Assembly: GCA_022572485.1 (NCBI GenBank)
Contig: JACZVU010000030.1
Span: forward strand, 1 to 19,922
DNA from: Myxococcales bacterium
GTDB lineage: Bacteria > Myxococcota_A > UBA9160 > SMWR01
Reading direction: 5' to 3'
Length of the DNA stretch: 19,922 bases
A model generated the notes under the pieces. That model ran no database searches. It saw nothing but the letters and a program-made list of their open reading frames with translations, and had not been told where the DNA came from. Below, piece after piece: positions 9,019-17,254 of the stretch (its first letter is position 1; the number at the start of each line of letters is the position of its first letter). The position numbers and the translations under genes are program-made.

Positions 9019-9885
9019 ATGCCTGAAGCGATCTGGGAGGTCAGCGGCGAGGGAGCCGCCCCCATTCGAGCCGAGGCCGAGGTCGTTCGGAACGTCAGCG
9101 AGGGCCCTTCGAGTTGGCGCCTGGTGCTGCGGGTGCCCGACTGGCCGGGCTTCCGGCCCGGTCAATTCGCGATGCTTTCGGCCGGAGCCCAGCAGGCAGC
9201 ACGTCGGACAGACCCTCTGTTACCGCGGCCGATGGCCGTCTACCGAGCGGAGGCCGGTGACGGCTGGTCCGATGTCGAGATTCTCTACAAGCGCGTGGGG
9301 CGAGGGACGGCGCTGCTCGCCGAGGCGTTGCCCGGACAGCGCGTGGCGATCGTGGGGCCGCTGGGAAAGGCGTTTCCGCCGCCGCGATCTGACGAGCGCG
9401 TGACCATCGTCGCGGGCGGGACCGGGATCGCTTCGGTCTACGAACTGGCGGCTCGATTGGTGGGTTCGCATCCCATCGAGGTGCTGTTTGGCGCGCGGAC
9501 GGCGAGTGACTTGATGGCCGTCGAAGACTTCGAGGCCTTGAAAATCCCGCTTCGGGTGGCGACCGAAGACGGGAGCGCCGGGATGCGCGGGGTTGTCACG
9601 GATCTGCTCGAGTCCGCGCTCGAAGGTCCGACGGTGGGCGTCGGTTTTTCGGGGTTCGGGCGTCGCGTCTATGTCTGTGGCCCCACGGCGATGATGCGGC
9701 GCTGTGCGGAAATCGCGTTCCGGCGCGGAGTGCCCTGCGTTGCGGCGCTCGAGAATACGATGGCCTGTGGGTTCGGAGTATGTCTTGGTTGCGCGGTCCC
9801 TCTGCAAGAAGGAGGGTACTCTCTCGTGTGTTTAGACGGACCGGCGTTCGACGCCGTTTCGATCGATTGGGAGCGGCTTCCATGA
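9019..9885 (+). CDS. pyrK: Dihydroorotate dehydrogenase B, electron-transfer subunit (FAD, 2Fe-2S)
   Basis: This 288-residue flavin and iron-sulfur subunit passes electrons from the PyrD FMN to NAD+ in class 1B dihydroorotate dehydrogenase (step 4 of UMP synthesis, cytosolic). Domains in order are an N-terminal ferredoxin-reductase beta-barrel with FRPGQFAML and the FAD-binding RPMAVY, an NAD-binding domain with VAGGTGIASVYEL and YVCGPTAMMRRCA, and a C-terminal [2Fe-2S] loop with cysteines 250, 255, 258 and 271 (CX4CX2CX12C) in CGFGVCLGCAVP. That cysteine spacing is typical of PyrK. The ATG at 9019 follows a strong GA-rich site. The stop overlaps the pyrD start (ATGA), which implies translational coupling and 1:1 assembly. 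At 288 residues it is slightly longer than many PyrK proteins, mainly at the N-terminus. Confidence 0.95.
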   Translation: MPEAIWEVSGEGAAPIRAEAEVVRNVSEGPSSWRLVLRVPDWPGFRPGQFAMLSAGAQQAARRTDPLLPRPMAVYRAEAGDGWSDVEILYKRVGRGTALLAEALPGQRVAIVGPLGKAFPPPRSDERVTIVAGGTGIASVYELAARLVGSHPIEVLFGARTASDLMAVEDFEALKIPLRVATEDGSAGMRGVVTDLLESALEGPTVGVGFSGFGRRVYVCGPTAMMRRCAEIAFRRGVPCVAALENTMACGFGVCLGCAVPLQEGGYSLVCLDGPAFDAVSIDWERLP

Positions 9886-10814
9886 AGGAACCGCAAGGCG
9901 TCGACACGGCCGTGGATCTGGGTGGGATTTCCCTGAGAAATCCCGTTTTAACAGCGTCAGGGACGTTTGGATACGGAACCGAGTTCGCTCCTTTTCTCGA
10001 CTTGCGCCGGCTGGGAGGCTTCGTGGCGAAGAGCCTTACTCTTGAGCCGAGAATCGGGAACCCGCCGCCGCGGATCGCAGAGACACCATCGGGAATGCTC
10101 AACGCCATCAGTCTCGAAAATGTTGGCGTTGAGGCGTTCATCGGTGAAAAACTCCCCGCGATCCCAGAAGGTGTCACGGTGATTGCCAGCGTGTTCGAGA
10201 CCGACGTCGACCGTTACGCCGAAGTGTGCAAGAGGCTTACGGGGGTTCCGCGGATCGCGGGCCTCGAGGTCAACGTGTCGTGCCCGCACGTGGAGAGCGG
10301 CGGGATCGAGTTTGGTCAGGCCCCGGACGTTCTGGGTCGGCTCGTGCGGGCCGTGCGTCGGGCGACGACCCTGCCGCTGCTGGTCAAGCTCTCTCCCAAC
10401 GTGACCCACATCGCCGAAATGGCCCGGGTGTGCGAAGGGGAGGGGGCCAGCGGAATCTCGTTGATCAATGCCGTGCAGGCGCTCGAGGTGGATCCGGAGA
10501 CCCGCAGACCATTGCTCGCCAATGGGCTCGGGGGGCTCTCTGGCCCGGCGATCCGGCCGATCGCGCTGCGGATGGTGTGGCAGGCTTCCCAGGCCGTGTC
10601 GATCCCGATCTGCGGAATCGGTGGGATCGAATCCGCCGCCGATGCGGTAAAATTTCTGCTCTGTGGCGCAACGGCAGTCCAGGTGGGTACCAGCAACTAC
10701 CTGCAGCCCTCGATCGCGGGTGACGTGGTGGATGGGATCGCCGACTATGCGGCGCGCCACGGGTACCCGCGGATCCGAGACCTGGTTGGCGCGCTGGAGT
10801 TCCCTGGCCGCTGA
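9882..10814 (+). CDS. pyrD: Dihydroorotate dehydrogenase B, catalytic subunit (class 1B)
   Basis: This 310-residue FMN enzyme oxidises dihydroorotate to orotate, handing electrons to the PyrK subunit encoded immediately upstream. The TIM-barrel starts with NPVLTASGTFGYG. It continues with the FMN/substrate loop KSLTLEPRIGNPPPR and NAISLENVG, then the class-1 active site loop NVSCPHVESGG. The catalytic base is Cys134; class 2 enzymes use Ser here. LPLLVKLSPNV carries the FMN-contacting Lys, and GIGGIESAADAVKFLLCGA forms the phosphate-binding part. The true start is the ATG at 9882, inside the pyrK stop; the open frame extends further upstream, but that extension reads as a shadow of pyrK. No other pyrimidine gene lies in the window. 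Confidence 0.97.
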   Translation: MKEPQGVDTAVDLGGISLRNPVLTASGTFGYGTEFAPFLDLRRLGGFVAKSLTLEPRIGNPPPRIAETPSGMLNAISLENVGVEAFIGEKLPAIPEGVTVIASVFETDVDRYAEVCKRLTGVPRIAGLEVNVSCPHVESGGIEFGQAPDVLGRLVRAVRRATTLPLLVKLSPNVTHIAEMARVCEGEGASGISLINAVQALEVDPETRRPLLANGLGGLSGPAIRPIALRMVWQASQAVSIPICGIGGIESAADAVKFLLCGATAVQVGTSNYLQPSIAGDVVDGIADYAARHGYPRIRDLVGALEFPGR

Positions 10815-10822
10815 AGAGTCGA

Positions 10823-10851
10823 TTGCCCCGATCGCAGTATTTGGTTATGTT
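10823..10851 (+). promoter_or_regulatory. Candidate sigma-70-type promoter for rimP-nusA-infB
   Basis: TTGCCC (10823-10828) and TATGTT (10846-10851) each match four of six consensus bases and are separated by exactly 17 bp. This lies just after the pyrD stop in the only long gap before rimP. A start near 10858 would give a leader of about 200 nt. This is a pattern match only. An alternative -35-like TTGAAA (11008-11013) overlaps the terminator but has only a T-run at the -10 position. Confidence 0.4.
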
Positions 10852-10857
10852 ACGCGG

Positions 10858-11056
10858 GCTTACGCGAGTAGCAGTGGGTTGTGTTGCTCCCACCCGAGCG
10901 CTGTCCGGAGTTGGGCTGGGCTGGGCTGCTCGGTCATGGGGCCCGAGGGGCTGAGCGATTGGCCGATCGGCGCGCTCAGGCAGGTGTGGCGTCGAGTCGG
11001 TGCGTCGTTGAAAGTGGGCTGTAAGTCCGCTTTTTTTGTTTGTGGAAGCGGTGGGC
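10858..11056 (+). promoter_or_regulatory. Structured leader region upstream of rimP
   Basis: No ORF or tRNA is seen here. The stretch holds several potential hairpins: GTGGG (10874-10878) with CCCAC (10889-10893), a perfect 7-bp stem CTGAGCG (10951-10957) with CGCTCAG (10973-10979), and the terminator at 11011-11037. GGGCT occurs three times in tandem within 10913-10927. The GTGGG of the first hairpin recurs in the 5' arm of the terminator, so the CCCAC arm could pair with either. That is the layout expected of an attenuator, although the alternative pairing is only 5 bp. Confidence 0.4.
11011..11037 (+). terminator. Intrinsic terminator just upstream of rimP
   Basis: AAAGTGGGC (11011-11019) pairs with GTCCGCTTT (11025-11033), including two G-U pairs, around a 5-nt TGTAA loop. 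The stem runs into seven consecutive Ts (11031-11037). It sits about 200 bp after pyrD and ends only 7 nt before the rimP Shine-Dalgarno sequence. It could end pyrKD transcripts, but any rimP transcript started upstream must also read through it. Confidence 0.72.
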
Positions 11057-11554
11057 GTGTATCGAGACATCCCGGAGGCATTGCGCGTGTTGATCGAACC
11101 GGTCGTCAATGAGGCGGGCTTCGAACTCGTGGATGTGCAGCGGGCGCGCGGCGGCAAGCCGTGGACGCTGAAGATCACGATCGACACGCCGGAATGGGAT
11201 GGTCGGGTGTCGGTGGCCCACTGTGCGGCGATTTCCAGGGAGCTCGGCTCCCAACTGGACGTTTCGGATACCATCGAGGCGAACTATCGCTTGGAAGTAT
11301 CCTCGCCCGGACTCGATCGCCTGCTTGCGCGGGAAAAAGATTTCGCGTCCGCATGCGGTAGAGAGGTGCACATCGAGACCCGGCAGCCGATTTCGGGGCG
11401 ACGGCGATTTCGAGGTGTTCTGCTTCGTTTCGAAGCGGGTGTTGCCGCGATCGAAGTGGACGGGAACGAGGTGGAGATTTCCTTCGCGGAAGTGTCGAAG
11501 GCAAAGACGGTCTACCAGTTTAGCCGCGCCGACTTTGTTGGGCGAACTGGCTGA
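11057..11554 (+). CDS. rimP: Ribosome maturation factor RimP
   Basis: This 165-residue protein helps mature the 30S ribosomal subunit. Its opening residues, IPEALRVLIEPVVNEAGFELVDVQ, are the hallmark helix-strand of RimP (first 20: IPEALRVLIEPVVNEAGFEL). KPWTLKITIDTPE and the conserved YRLEVSSPGLDR follow, then a C-terminal SH3-like domain with FRGVLLRFEAG and EVEISFAEVSKAK. I chose the GTG at 11057 because GGAAG (11044-11048) lies 8 nt upstream. In-frame TTG 11036, GTG 11042 and GTG 11051 are also possible but have no or poor ribosome binding sites, and the first overlaps the terminator T-run. RimP heads the rimP-nusA-infB operon, as in most bacteria, and nusA follows after 24 bp. Confidence 0.93.
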   Translation: MYRDIPEALRVLIEPVVNEAGFELVDVQRARGGKPWTLKITIDTPEWDGRVSVAHCAAISRELGSQLDVSDTIEANYRLEVSSPGLDRLLAREKDFASACGREVHIETRQPISGRRRFRGVLLRFEAGVAAIEVDGNEVEISFAEVSKAKTVYQFSRADFVGRTG

Positions 11555-11578
11555 GACCGGAGACCGAGGGGTTGAAGA

Positions 11579-13045
11579 ATGGCAGAAGGGCTTGGTCTGA
11601 AGCGAGAGATTGATCAGATCGCCAGAGACAAGGGGATCAATCCCGACGAGATCATCAGTGCGCTGGAAGAGGCGATGAAGCAGGCCGCCCGGCGTGAACA
11701 TGGTCAGGATGTCGAGATCGACGCCAAGTACAACGAAGATCTGGGAGAGATCGAGCTCTTTGAGTTCCGAGACGTGGTCGAAACCGTGACCAACGAGAAC
11801 TCCGAGATTGACCTCGCGTTCGCTCGCGAGTTTGATCCTCAAGCCGAGATCGGCGACGAGATCGGCGTCAAGATGGATACGACCGGCTTCGGGCGAATTC
11901 TCGCACAGACCGCGAAGCAGGTGATCATTCAACGCATCCGGGAAGCCGAGCGCGAGAACATCTACGAGGAATACAAGGACCGCAAGGGTGAGATCGTCAA
12001 CGGGATCGTCCGTCGCTTCGAAAAGGGTGCGATCATCGTCGACCTGGGTCGAACCGAAGCGGTGTTGCCCCTCAAGGAACAGGTGCCGCGCGAGAACTAC
12101 CGACCCAATGATCGACTACGCGCCTACGTGATCGATGTCAACAAGGCGGCGAAAGGATCACAGATCGTTCTCTCTCGAACCTGCATCGATATGCTGACGA
12201 AGCTCTTCGAGCAAGAAGTTCCCGAGATGTACGAAGGCATCGTCCGGATCGAGTCCGCCGCCCGAGAGCCGGGCGGTCGCTCGAAGATCGCCGTCGTATC
12301 TCGGGACAGCGACGTCGACCCCGTTGGTGCCTGCGTGGGGATGAAGGGAAGTCGCGTACAGTCCGTGGTCCAAGAGCTTCGCGGCGAGCGGATCGACATC
12401 GTCCCCTGGAGCCTCGATCCGGCGCGTTATGTTTGCTCGGCGCTTTCGCCCGCCCAGGTATCCAAGGTGATCATCGACGATGCAGAACGCTCGATGGACG
12501 TCATCGTTCCGGATGATCAGCTCTCGCTCGCGATTGGCCGGAAGGGCCAAAACGTGCGTCTCGCGGTTCAGCTCACGGGTTGGCGAATCGACATCAAGAG
12601 CGAATCGAAGATGCGAGAACTTGCGCAGTGGTTGTCCGAGGCGGTATCGGTCGTCGAGAGTTGTGGCGATCCCGAGGCTGAGTTGTTGCTCCAGCAGGGG
12701 ATCACTTCTCTCGAGGACCTCAGTACTTGCGATCCGGACCTGCTCACTTCGTTGCCGGGGATCGATGGGTCGGGCGCCGCTGCGATCCGGGAACGTGCTG
12801 CGGAACTCGCGGTGCGCAAAGTCGAAGAAGAGGTCGCGCGTTTGGAAGAAGAGCGCTTGGAGGCTGAACGGGCGGCCCAAGAGGCGGCGGCTGCGGCGGC
12901 TGGAGAGGTCGCGGCTGCGGAGGGCGTTGAAACCGACGGAGCGAAGGCGGCAATTGGCGACGGTGATGAATCAGCCGGCGCAGGCGCTGCATCGGAGCCC
13001 GCCGCTGCAGAGGGTGCCGAAGCGACGGTGAGTTCGACCACCTGA
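11579..13045 (+). CDS. nusA: Transcription termination/antitermination factor NusA
   Basis: This 488-residue RNA polymerase accessory factor governs pausing, termination and antitermination. In order it has the N-terminal polymerase-binding domain (about 1-130, starting with KREIDQIARDKGINPDEI), an S1 domain (about 135-200, GEIVNGIVRRFEKGAIIVDLG), KH1 with VGACVGMKGSRVQ, and KH2 with LAIGRKGQNVRLA. One helix-hairpin-helix segment (LLLQQGITSLEDL to LPGIDGSGAAAI) follows. The last 80 or so residues are a Glu/Ala-rich low-complexity tail that looks disordered after a short charged coiled-coil. E. coli NusA instead has two acidic repeats. GAGGGG (11566-11571) lies 7 nt before the ATG. The ylxR and ylxQ genes that follow nusA in Bacillus are absent. 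Confidence 0.98.
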   Translation: MAEGLGLKREIDQIARDKGINPDEIISALEEAMKQAARREHGQDVEIDAKYNEDLGEIELFEFRDVVETVTNENSEIDLAFAREFDPQAEIGDEIGVKMDTTGFGRILAQTAKQVIIQRIREAERENIYEEYKDRKGEIVNGIVRRFEKGAIIVDLGRTEAVLPLKEQVPRENYRPNDRLRAYVIDVNKAAKGSQIVLSRTCIDMLTKLFEQEVPEMYEGIVRIESAAREPGGRSKIAVVSRDSDVDPVGACVGMKGSRVQSVVQELRGERIDIVPWSLDPARYVCSALSPAQVSKVIIDDAERSMDVIVPDDQLSLAIGRKGQNVRLAVQLTGWRIDIKSESKMRELAQWLSEAVSVVESCGDPEAELLLQQGITSLEDLSTCDPDLLTSLPGIDGSGAAAIRERAAELAVRKVEEEVARLEEERLEAERAAQEAAAAAAGEVAAAEGVETDGAKAAIGDGDESAGAGAASEPAAAEGAEATVSSTT

Positions 13046-13105
13046 GTTCAGAAGAGCAGATTGGTTTCGGCCTGGTGGGGCCGTGGCGGAATCGATAAGG
13101 GACGG

Positions 13106-15547
13106 ATGGCAAAGATCAGGGCGTACAAACTGGCTGAGGAATTCGGACTCGATAAGTCCGACCTCGTCGAGAAGGCCGCGGCTCTCGGAATCGTGCTCAA
13201 GAGTGCGATGGCGACGGTTGGCGAAAAGGATGCCGATCTCCTGCGCAAGAAGCTCGGTGTCTACGATCGCAATCAACTCGTCACTGAATCTCGGGTCGAA
13301 GCCAAGGGTGGCGCGATCATCCGACGCCGAAAGCGCGTGGCACCGGAACCCGAACCGCCGCCGGAGCCCGAGGGAGTGGCAACGCCCGCCGTGGAACTCG
13401 AGCCAGCGGTCGCGGAGGCTGGCGCGGGGGCATTGCCCGAGCCCGCGGTGGGGGAGCCGTCCGCGGAGCCTGCGGTCGATCTGAAGACTCCCGAGCCGAT
13501 CGCGGTCGAGACCCGCCCCGCAACCCGCGAGGCGGCCAGTTCCGCTCCGAGCCCGGCGGTACGGGAGAAAGAGCGCGCGAGCGAGCCGCCCGACTCGAAG
13601 CTGGGGCGTCAGCGAAAACTCGTACGCGAGGTCGTCAACCTCAAAGAACAGGAGCAGCTCGCCCGCCAGGCCGTGGGACGTACGCGGGTGCGACGTCAGG
13701 TTCAGATCGACCCGCGGACCGCCACTTCCCCTCGCCGAAAACGTCGCGACGCGATGCCTCCCAAGAGACCGACGACTGTGGCGCCCAAAGAGTCCACCCG
13801 GGTCATTCGCATCCAAAAGAGGGTATCGGTGGGTGAGTTGGCGCGACTGCTGGGCATGAAGGCTCCCGAAGTCCAGCGAAAACTCATGGCCCTTGGGACG
13901 ATGGTTTCGATCAACCAAGAGATCGACCTCGAGACTGTGCAGGGTGTCTCCGCCGAATTCGGCTATGAAGTCGAAGACGTGGGCTTTCGCGAGGAGAAGT
14001 ACCTGGAGGATTCGTCGACCGCCGCGGGCGGAACGGAGCCGCGCTCTCCAGTGATCACGGTGATGGGTCACGTAGACCACGGCAAGACCACGCTCCTGGA
14101 TGCGCTCCGCCAGACGAATGTCGCCGAAGGGGAAGCCGGCGGAATTACGCAGCACATCGGTGCGTATCAAGTCGAGGTGAGGGGGCGAGAGCTGACTTTC
14201 ATCGACACACCGGGGCACGCGGCATTTACCGAAATGCGCGCTCGCGGTGCTCAGGTCACAGACATCGTGATCATCGTGATCGCTGCTACCGAAGGAATCA
14301 TGCCCCAGACCGTCGAGGCGATCGAGCATTCGAAGGCGGCGGGTGTGCCGATTATCGTCGCCATCAATAAGTGCGATCTGCCGGGCGCCAATCCGCAAGC
14401 TGCGCGTCAGAGACTGATGGAGCATGGCCTCGTTCCCGAAGAATTTGGCGGAGACATCATCTGTGTGGACATCTCCGCGAAGCAGAAGACGGGTCTCGAT
14501 AAGCTGCTGGAGATGGTGAACCTCCAGGCCGAAATTCTCGAACTCAAGGCGGACTGGAAGCGGCGTGCGGTGGGCATCGTACTGGAATCGCAGCTCGACA
14601 GAGGACGCGGCCCCGTTGCGACCGTTCTCATCCAGCAGGGAACGTTGAAGCCCGGCGATACCTTCGTGATCGGGACCTGCACGGGGCGGGTTCGGGCGAT
14701 CGAGAATGAAAACGGCGAACGGATCAAGTCGGCGGGCCCCTCGACGCCCGTTCGGGTGATCGGTTTGTCGAGCGTGCCCGAGGCGGGCCAGACCCTCAAC
14801 GTCGTCGAGAGCGAGCGGGTTGCCAAAGAGATTCTCGAGAACCGGATCAACGAACAGCGCCGGCGCCCCGTTGCTCCGAGGCCGAGCTTCACGCTCGACG
14901 AATTTTTCGAGCGGATGGAGGGGGGTGGCGTCAAAGAACTCACGGTCGTCATCAAGGGTGACGTTCACGGCTCAGTGGAGGCGTTGCGGGATGCGCTCCT
15001 CAAGCTGTCTACGGATGCTGTGAAACTCAACGTCATTTTGTCCAGCGTTGGAGCGATTACGAAGGACGACGTCATGCTCGCCAAGGCGAGCAACGCGATC
15101 ATTCTCGGTTTCCACGTGCGCCCGGATCCGCCCGGGCGGAATGCGGCCGAAGAACAGGGTGTCGACATTCGCGTCTACAAGATCATCTACGAGGTCATCG
15201 ACGACATCAAGAAGGCAATGGCCGGCCTGCTTTCCCCCACCATTACGGAGACGCTGAGAGGACGCGCCGAGGTCCGGGAAGTCTTCGCGATTCCGAAGGC
15301 AGGGAAGATCGCCGGATCCATGGTCGCGGAGGGTACGATTCGGCGCGGCTCCACCTGCCGTCTGGTTCGCGATGGTGTTCAGATCTACGAGGGGAAGATT
15401 GGCTCCCTCAAGCGCTTCAAGGACGACGCACGCGAGGTCAACTTGGGCTTTGAGTGCGGCATCGGTATAGAAGGCTACAACGACATCAAGGTCGGTGACG
15501 TGATCGAGACATTCACCCTCGAGGAGAAGCCCGCGACGCTCGAATGA
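13106..15547 (+). CDS. infB: Translation initiation factor IF-2
   Basis: This 813-residue GTPase places initiator tRNA on the 30S subunit and promotes subunit joining. An N-terminal IF2_N module ([20 protein letters not shown]) is followed by a long Pro/Glu/Ala and basic linker (about 70-225). A second IF2_N module comes next ([20 protein letters not shown]). The G domain has G1 GHVDHGKT at 321-328, G2 [11 protein letters not shown]3 DTPGHAAF, G4 NKCD and G5 SAK. The C-terminal domains include [20 protein letters not shown] and [10 protein letters not shown]. The frame is open upstream to a TTG at 13061, but the ATG at 13106, with AAGGGA just before it, begins with the family's usual MAKIRAY. 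A small hairpin CGGCC/GGCCG (13068-13083) lies in the 60-bp gap after nusA. The stop overlaps the ylxP start. Confidence 0.98.
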   Translation: MAKIRAYKLAEEFGLDKSDLVEKAAALGIVLKSAMATVGEKDADLLRKKLGVYDRNQLVTESRVEAKGGAIIRRRKRVAPEPEPPPEPEGVATPAVELEPAVAEAGAGALPEPAVGEPSAEPAVDLKTPEPIAVETRPATREAASSAPSPAVREKERASEPPDSKLGRQRKLVREVVNLKEQEQLARQAVGRTRVRRQVQIDPRTATSPRRKRRDAMPPKRPTTVAPKESTRVIRIQKRVSVGELARLLGMKAPEVQRKLMALGTMVSINQEIDLETVQGVSAEFGYEVEDVGFREEKYLEDSSTAAGGTEPRSPVITVMGHVDHGKTTLLDALRQTNVAEGEAGGITQHIGAYQVEVRGRELTFIDTPGHAAFTEMRARGAQVTDIVIIVIAATEGIMPQTVEAIEHSKAAGVPIIVAINKCDLPGANPQAARQRLMEHGLVPEEFGGDIICVDISAKQKTGLDKLLEMVNLQAEILELKADWKRRAVGIVLESQLDRGRGPVATVLIQQGTLKPGDTFVIGTCTGRVRAIENENGERIKSAGPSTPVRVIGLSSVPEAGQTLNVVESERVAKEILENRINEQRRRPVAPRPSFTLDEFFERMEGGGVKELTVVIKGDVHGSVEALRDALLKLSTDAVKLNVILSSVGAITKDDVMLAKASNAIILGFHVRPDPPGRNAAEEQGVDIRVYKIIYEVIDDIKKAMAGLLSPTITETLRGRAEVREVFAIPKAGKIAGSMVAEGTIRRGSTCRLVRDGVQIYEGKIGSLKRFKDDAREVNLGFECGIGIEGYNDIKVGDVIETFTLEEKPATLE

Positions 15548-15891
15548 TTGTCGGGGCTGCAATCGTCGAGATCCGGATCCACGGATCGCATTCGTTGAAA
15601 CAGAGGCGAGGCGTGGTGCGCTCGATCACCCAGCGCGTTAGCAATCGCTACAATCTCTCGATCGCAGATGTCGGTGGCCAGGACACCTGGCAACGTGCTG
15701 AACTTGGATTGTGCAGTGCCGGTATGGATCGGCAGCGCGTCCGGACGCTGCTCGAAAGTGCGGTCGTGTTCATCGAGGAGCTGCATCTCGCGGAGATCAT
15801 CGCAGTGGACATCGAGGTGTTGGATCTGCCTCATGAAAGCGCGCACTGGAATGGCGAAAGCGAAGGCGAGTCGGTCGAGTTCGAGGAGTGA
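15544..15891 (+). CDS. ylxP: DUF503 family protein (YlxP-like)
   Basis: This 115-residue protein matches the DUF503 (YlxP) family, small ferredoxin-fold proteins encoded beside infB and rbfA in Bacillus and many other bacteria. Recognisable features are the N-terminal strand [20 protein letters not shown], the basic segment RGVVRSITQRVSNRYNLSIA, and QDTWQRAELGL. A terminal helix-strand (VVFIEELHLAEIIAVDIEVL) and an acidic tail follow. The start overlaps the infB stop (ATGA), and the only ribosome-binding-like sequence (GAGGAG) is 17 nt away, so translation is probably coupled to infB. The precise role is not established; context points to ribosome assembly or translation. The YlxP symbol follows the Bacillus name. 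Confidence 0.88.
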   Translation: MIVGAAIVEIRIHGSHSLKQRRGVVRSITQRVSNRYNLSIADVGGQDTWQRAELGLCSAGMDRQRVRTLLESAVVFIEELHLAEIIAVDIEVLDLPHESAHWNGESEGESVEFEE

Positions 15892-15894
15892 AGA

Positions 15895-16251
15895 ATGTCG
15901 CGTCGCACGGAGAGAATTGCGGAGCAGCTCCGTTCGGAGATCGCCCGGGTCTTGCGCGAGGAAGCGACCGATCCTCGCATCCAGTTCGTTACGCTGACCC
16001 GCGTGGACGTAGCCCCCGATTTGAGCAACGCGCTCGTCTACTGGAGTGCGCTCGACGTCGGAGGTGCGGATTCCGCCGATGGCATCCAGGAAGGTCTCGA
16101 AAGTGCGTCATCCTTTGTGCGCCGGAACCTGGCCAAGGCGCTCCCGCTCCGGCGTATGCCCGAGCTTCGTTTTCGCTACGACCCATCACTGGCTCTCGGA
16201 GATCAGACACTTTCATTGTTGCGATCCCTTACCGATGAAGAAGAAACGTAG
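15895..16251 (+). CDS. rbfA: 30S ribosome-binding factor RbfA
   Basis: This 118-residue single KH-like domain protein binds the 30S subunit during late 16S rRNA maturation (the 5' helix 1 region in E. coli). Family signatures are RIAEQLRSEIARVLREEATD at the N-terminus, ITLTRVD-like VTLTRVDVAPDLSNALVYWS, and the C-terminal RRMPELRFRYDPSL. The ATG at 15895 follows GAGGAG (15883-15888) with 6-nt spacing, and begins 3 bp after the ylxP stop. The 3' end overlaps truB by 17 bp. Size and order are typical of the family. Confidence 0.96.
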   Translation: MSRRTERIAEQLRSEIARVLREEATDPRIQFVTLTRVDVAPDLSNALVYWSALDVGGADSADGIQEGLESASSFVRRNLAKALPLRRMPELRFRYDPSLALGDQTLSLLRSLTDEEET

Positions 16252-17167
16252 ACGTTCGGCTGAGAAGCCGGGTCTCGCGGGCTTCCTGCCCGTCGACAAG
16301 CCGTCGGGTTGGACGTCACACGACGTCGTCGATGCCGCGCGGCATTGGCTCGGGACTCGACGGGTTGGGCATCTGGGTACACTCGACCCGCTCGCGACCG
16401 GGGTTTTGCCCCTCGCGGTTCGAGCGGCGACGAAGCTCGCTCCGTACATGACGGACGTTCGCAAATCCTACGTCGGCTCGATCGAACTCGGGACCGAGAC
16501 CGATACCCTGGACGCCGAGGGCCAGGTGCTCCGCAGGCATGAGGGAGCGCTTCCCGAAAAGGACACGATCGAGAAGGCGCTGGCCAGCTTCCAAGGGGAA
16601 ATCGAGCAGGTGCCGCCGATGTACAGTGCGGTCAAGCGCGCGGGGGTGCCCCTGCACCGACTTGCGCGCGAAGGAAAGCACGTCGAGCGTGCTCCCAAAA
16701 AGGTGCGGATCGATCGAATCGAGCTGCTTTCCTACCAGGCACCCCTTGTGGAGTTGAGAGTGGAATGTTCGCCGGGTACCTACGTGCGAACTCTGGCCGA
16801 TGACCTCGGCAGGCGCCTGGGCTGCGGCGCTCATCTGCGGAATCTTCGCCGACTTCGCAGCGGGCCGTTCGTGCTCAATGCAGCGATGACTCCGGAACAG
16901 CTGGCCGATGCGGCCGAGACCGGCAAGATCGAGCAGTATCTGATTCCCGCGGTCGATGTCTTGGGCCTTGCAATTGTTCAGCTGGGGCCGGAAGAAGCCC
17001 GTCGGGTCCAGCACGGATGCGAGGTGGGCGCCCCCGCGCGGCTGGCTGCCGGGGGGCGTGTCGCGGCGCTGGAGCCCGGTGGAGAACTGCTCGCGGTGAT
17101 GGAGGTCTTGCCCGGCCGCCGCCTCAAGCCCCTCAGGGTTCTCCAGTCGGTTGCCTCACCTGATTGA
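16235..17167 (+). CDS. truB: tRNA pseudouridine(55) synthase TruB
   Basis: This 310-residue enzyme converts U55 of the tRNA T-loop to pseudouridine. It opens with GFLPVDKPSGWTSHDVV. The active-site motif HLGTLDPLATGVLPLAV holds the catalytic Asp51. Next come KSYVGSIELGTETDTLDAEG, VPPMYSAVKRAGVPLHRLAR and CSPGTYVRTLADDLGRRLGC, followed by a C-terminal PUA-like region (ARRVQHGCEVG). The open frame extends upstream to 16046, but that part is a shadow of rbfA; the ATG at 16235 gives the normal family start. No clear Shine-Dalgarno sequence precedes it and it overlaps rbfA by 17 bp, so coupled translation is likely. No DHH phosphoesterase (nrnA) gene lies between rbfA and truB, as it does in some bacteria. 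Confidence 0.97.
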   Translation: MKKKRRRSAEKPGLAGFLPVDKPSGWTSHDVVDAARHWLGTRRVGHLGTLDPLATGVLPLAVRAATKLAPYMTDVRKSYVGSIELGTETDTLDAEGQVLRRHEGALPEKDTIEKALASFQGEIEQVPPMYSAVKRAGVPLHRLAREGKHVERAPKKVRIDRIELLSYQAPLVELRVECSPGTYVRTLADDLGRRLGCGAHLRNLRRLRSGPFVLNAAMTPEQLADAAETGKIEQYLIPAVDVLGLAIVQLGPEEARRVQHGCEVGAPARLAAGGRVAALEPGGELLAVMEVLPGRRLKPLRVLQSVASPD

Positions 17168-17178
17168 GTCTGTACACT
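17151..17178 (+). promoter_or_regulatory. Candidate promoter for rpsO at the truB 3' end
   Basis: TTGCCT (17151-17156) and TACACT (17173-17178) each match four of six consensus bases with a 16-bp spacer. The elements span the truB stop codon. A start near 17185 would give rpsO a 5' UTR of about 70 nt. E. coli also has an rpsO promoter between truB and rpsO. This is a pattern match only. Confidence 0.42.
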
Positions 17179-17254
17179 ACCGCGCCGAAGCCTCTTGGGG
17201 TGTTCTCGGCCCGGTGATCCATCTTAAATTACGATTTTTCAGGAGAACAAGCGG
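17179..17254 (+). promoter_or_regulatory. rpsO 5' UTR with small hairpin, possible S15 autoregulation site
   Basis: GCCGA (17184-17188) can pair with TCGGC (17206-17210) around a loop containing CCTCTTGGGG, which could form a short inner stem. An AT-rich single-stranded stretch (AAATTACGATTTTTC) follows, then AGGAG (17241-17245) 9 nt before the TTG start. S15 represses its own mRNA in several bacterial groups by binding such leaders. The structure here has not been matched to a known S15 leader class. Confidence 0.3.

Noticed and set aside
9780..9881. Upstream extension of the pyrD frame
   Set aside because: It lies wholly inside pyrK and is Arg-rich; the ATG at 9882 overlapping the pyrK stop gives the normal PyrD N-terminus.
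10815..11035. Possible tRNA upstream of rimP, as with metY in E. coli
   Set aside because: No T-arm consensus (GGTTCGAATCC-like) or cloverleaf could be found in the gap.
10860..11112. Small open frames on both strands over the pyrD-rimP gap
   Set aside because: They cross the terminator and rimP start, lack convincing ribosome binding sites and show no family features.
12971..14968. A 665-codon open frame on the - strand, antisense to infB and the nusA end
   Set aside because: The + strand encodes unmistakable IF-2 and NusA; the antisense frame is His/Arg/Leu-rich with no family features.
16046..16234. Upstream extension of the truB frame
   Set aside because: It overlaps rbfA in another frame and resembles no TruB sequence; the family N-terminus starts at 16235.
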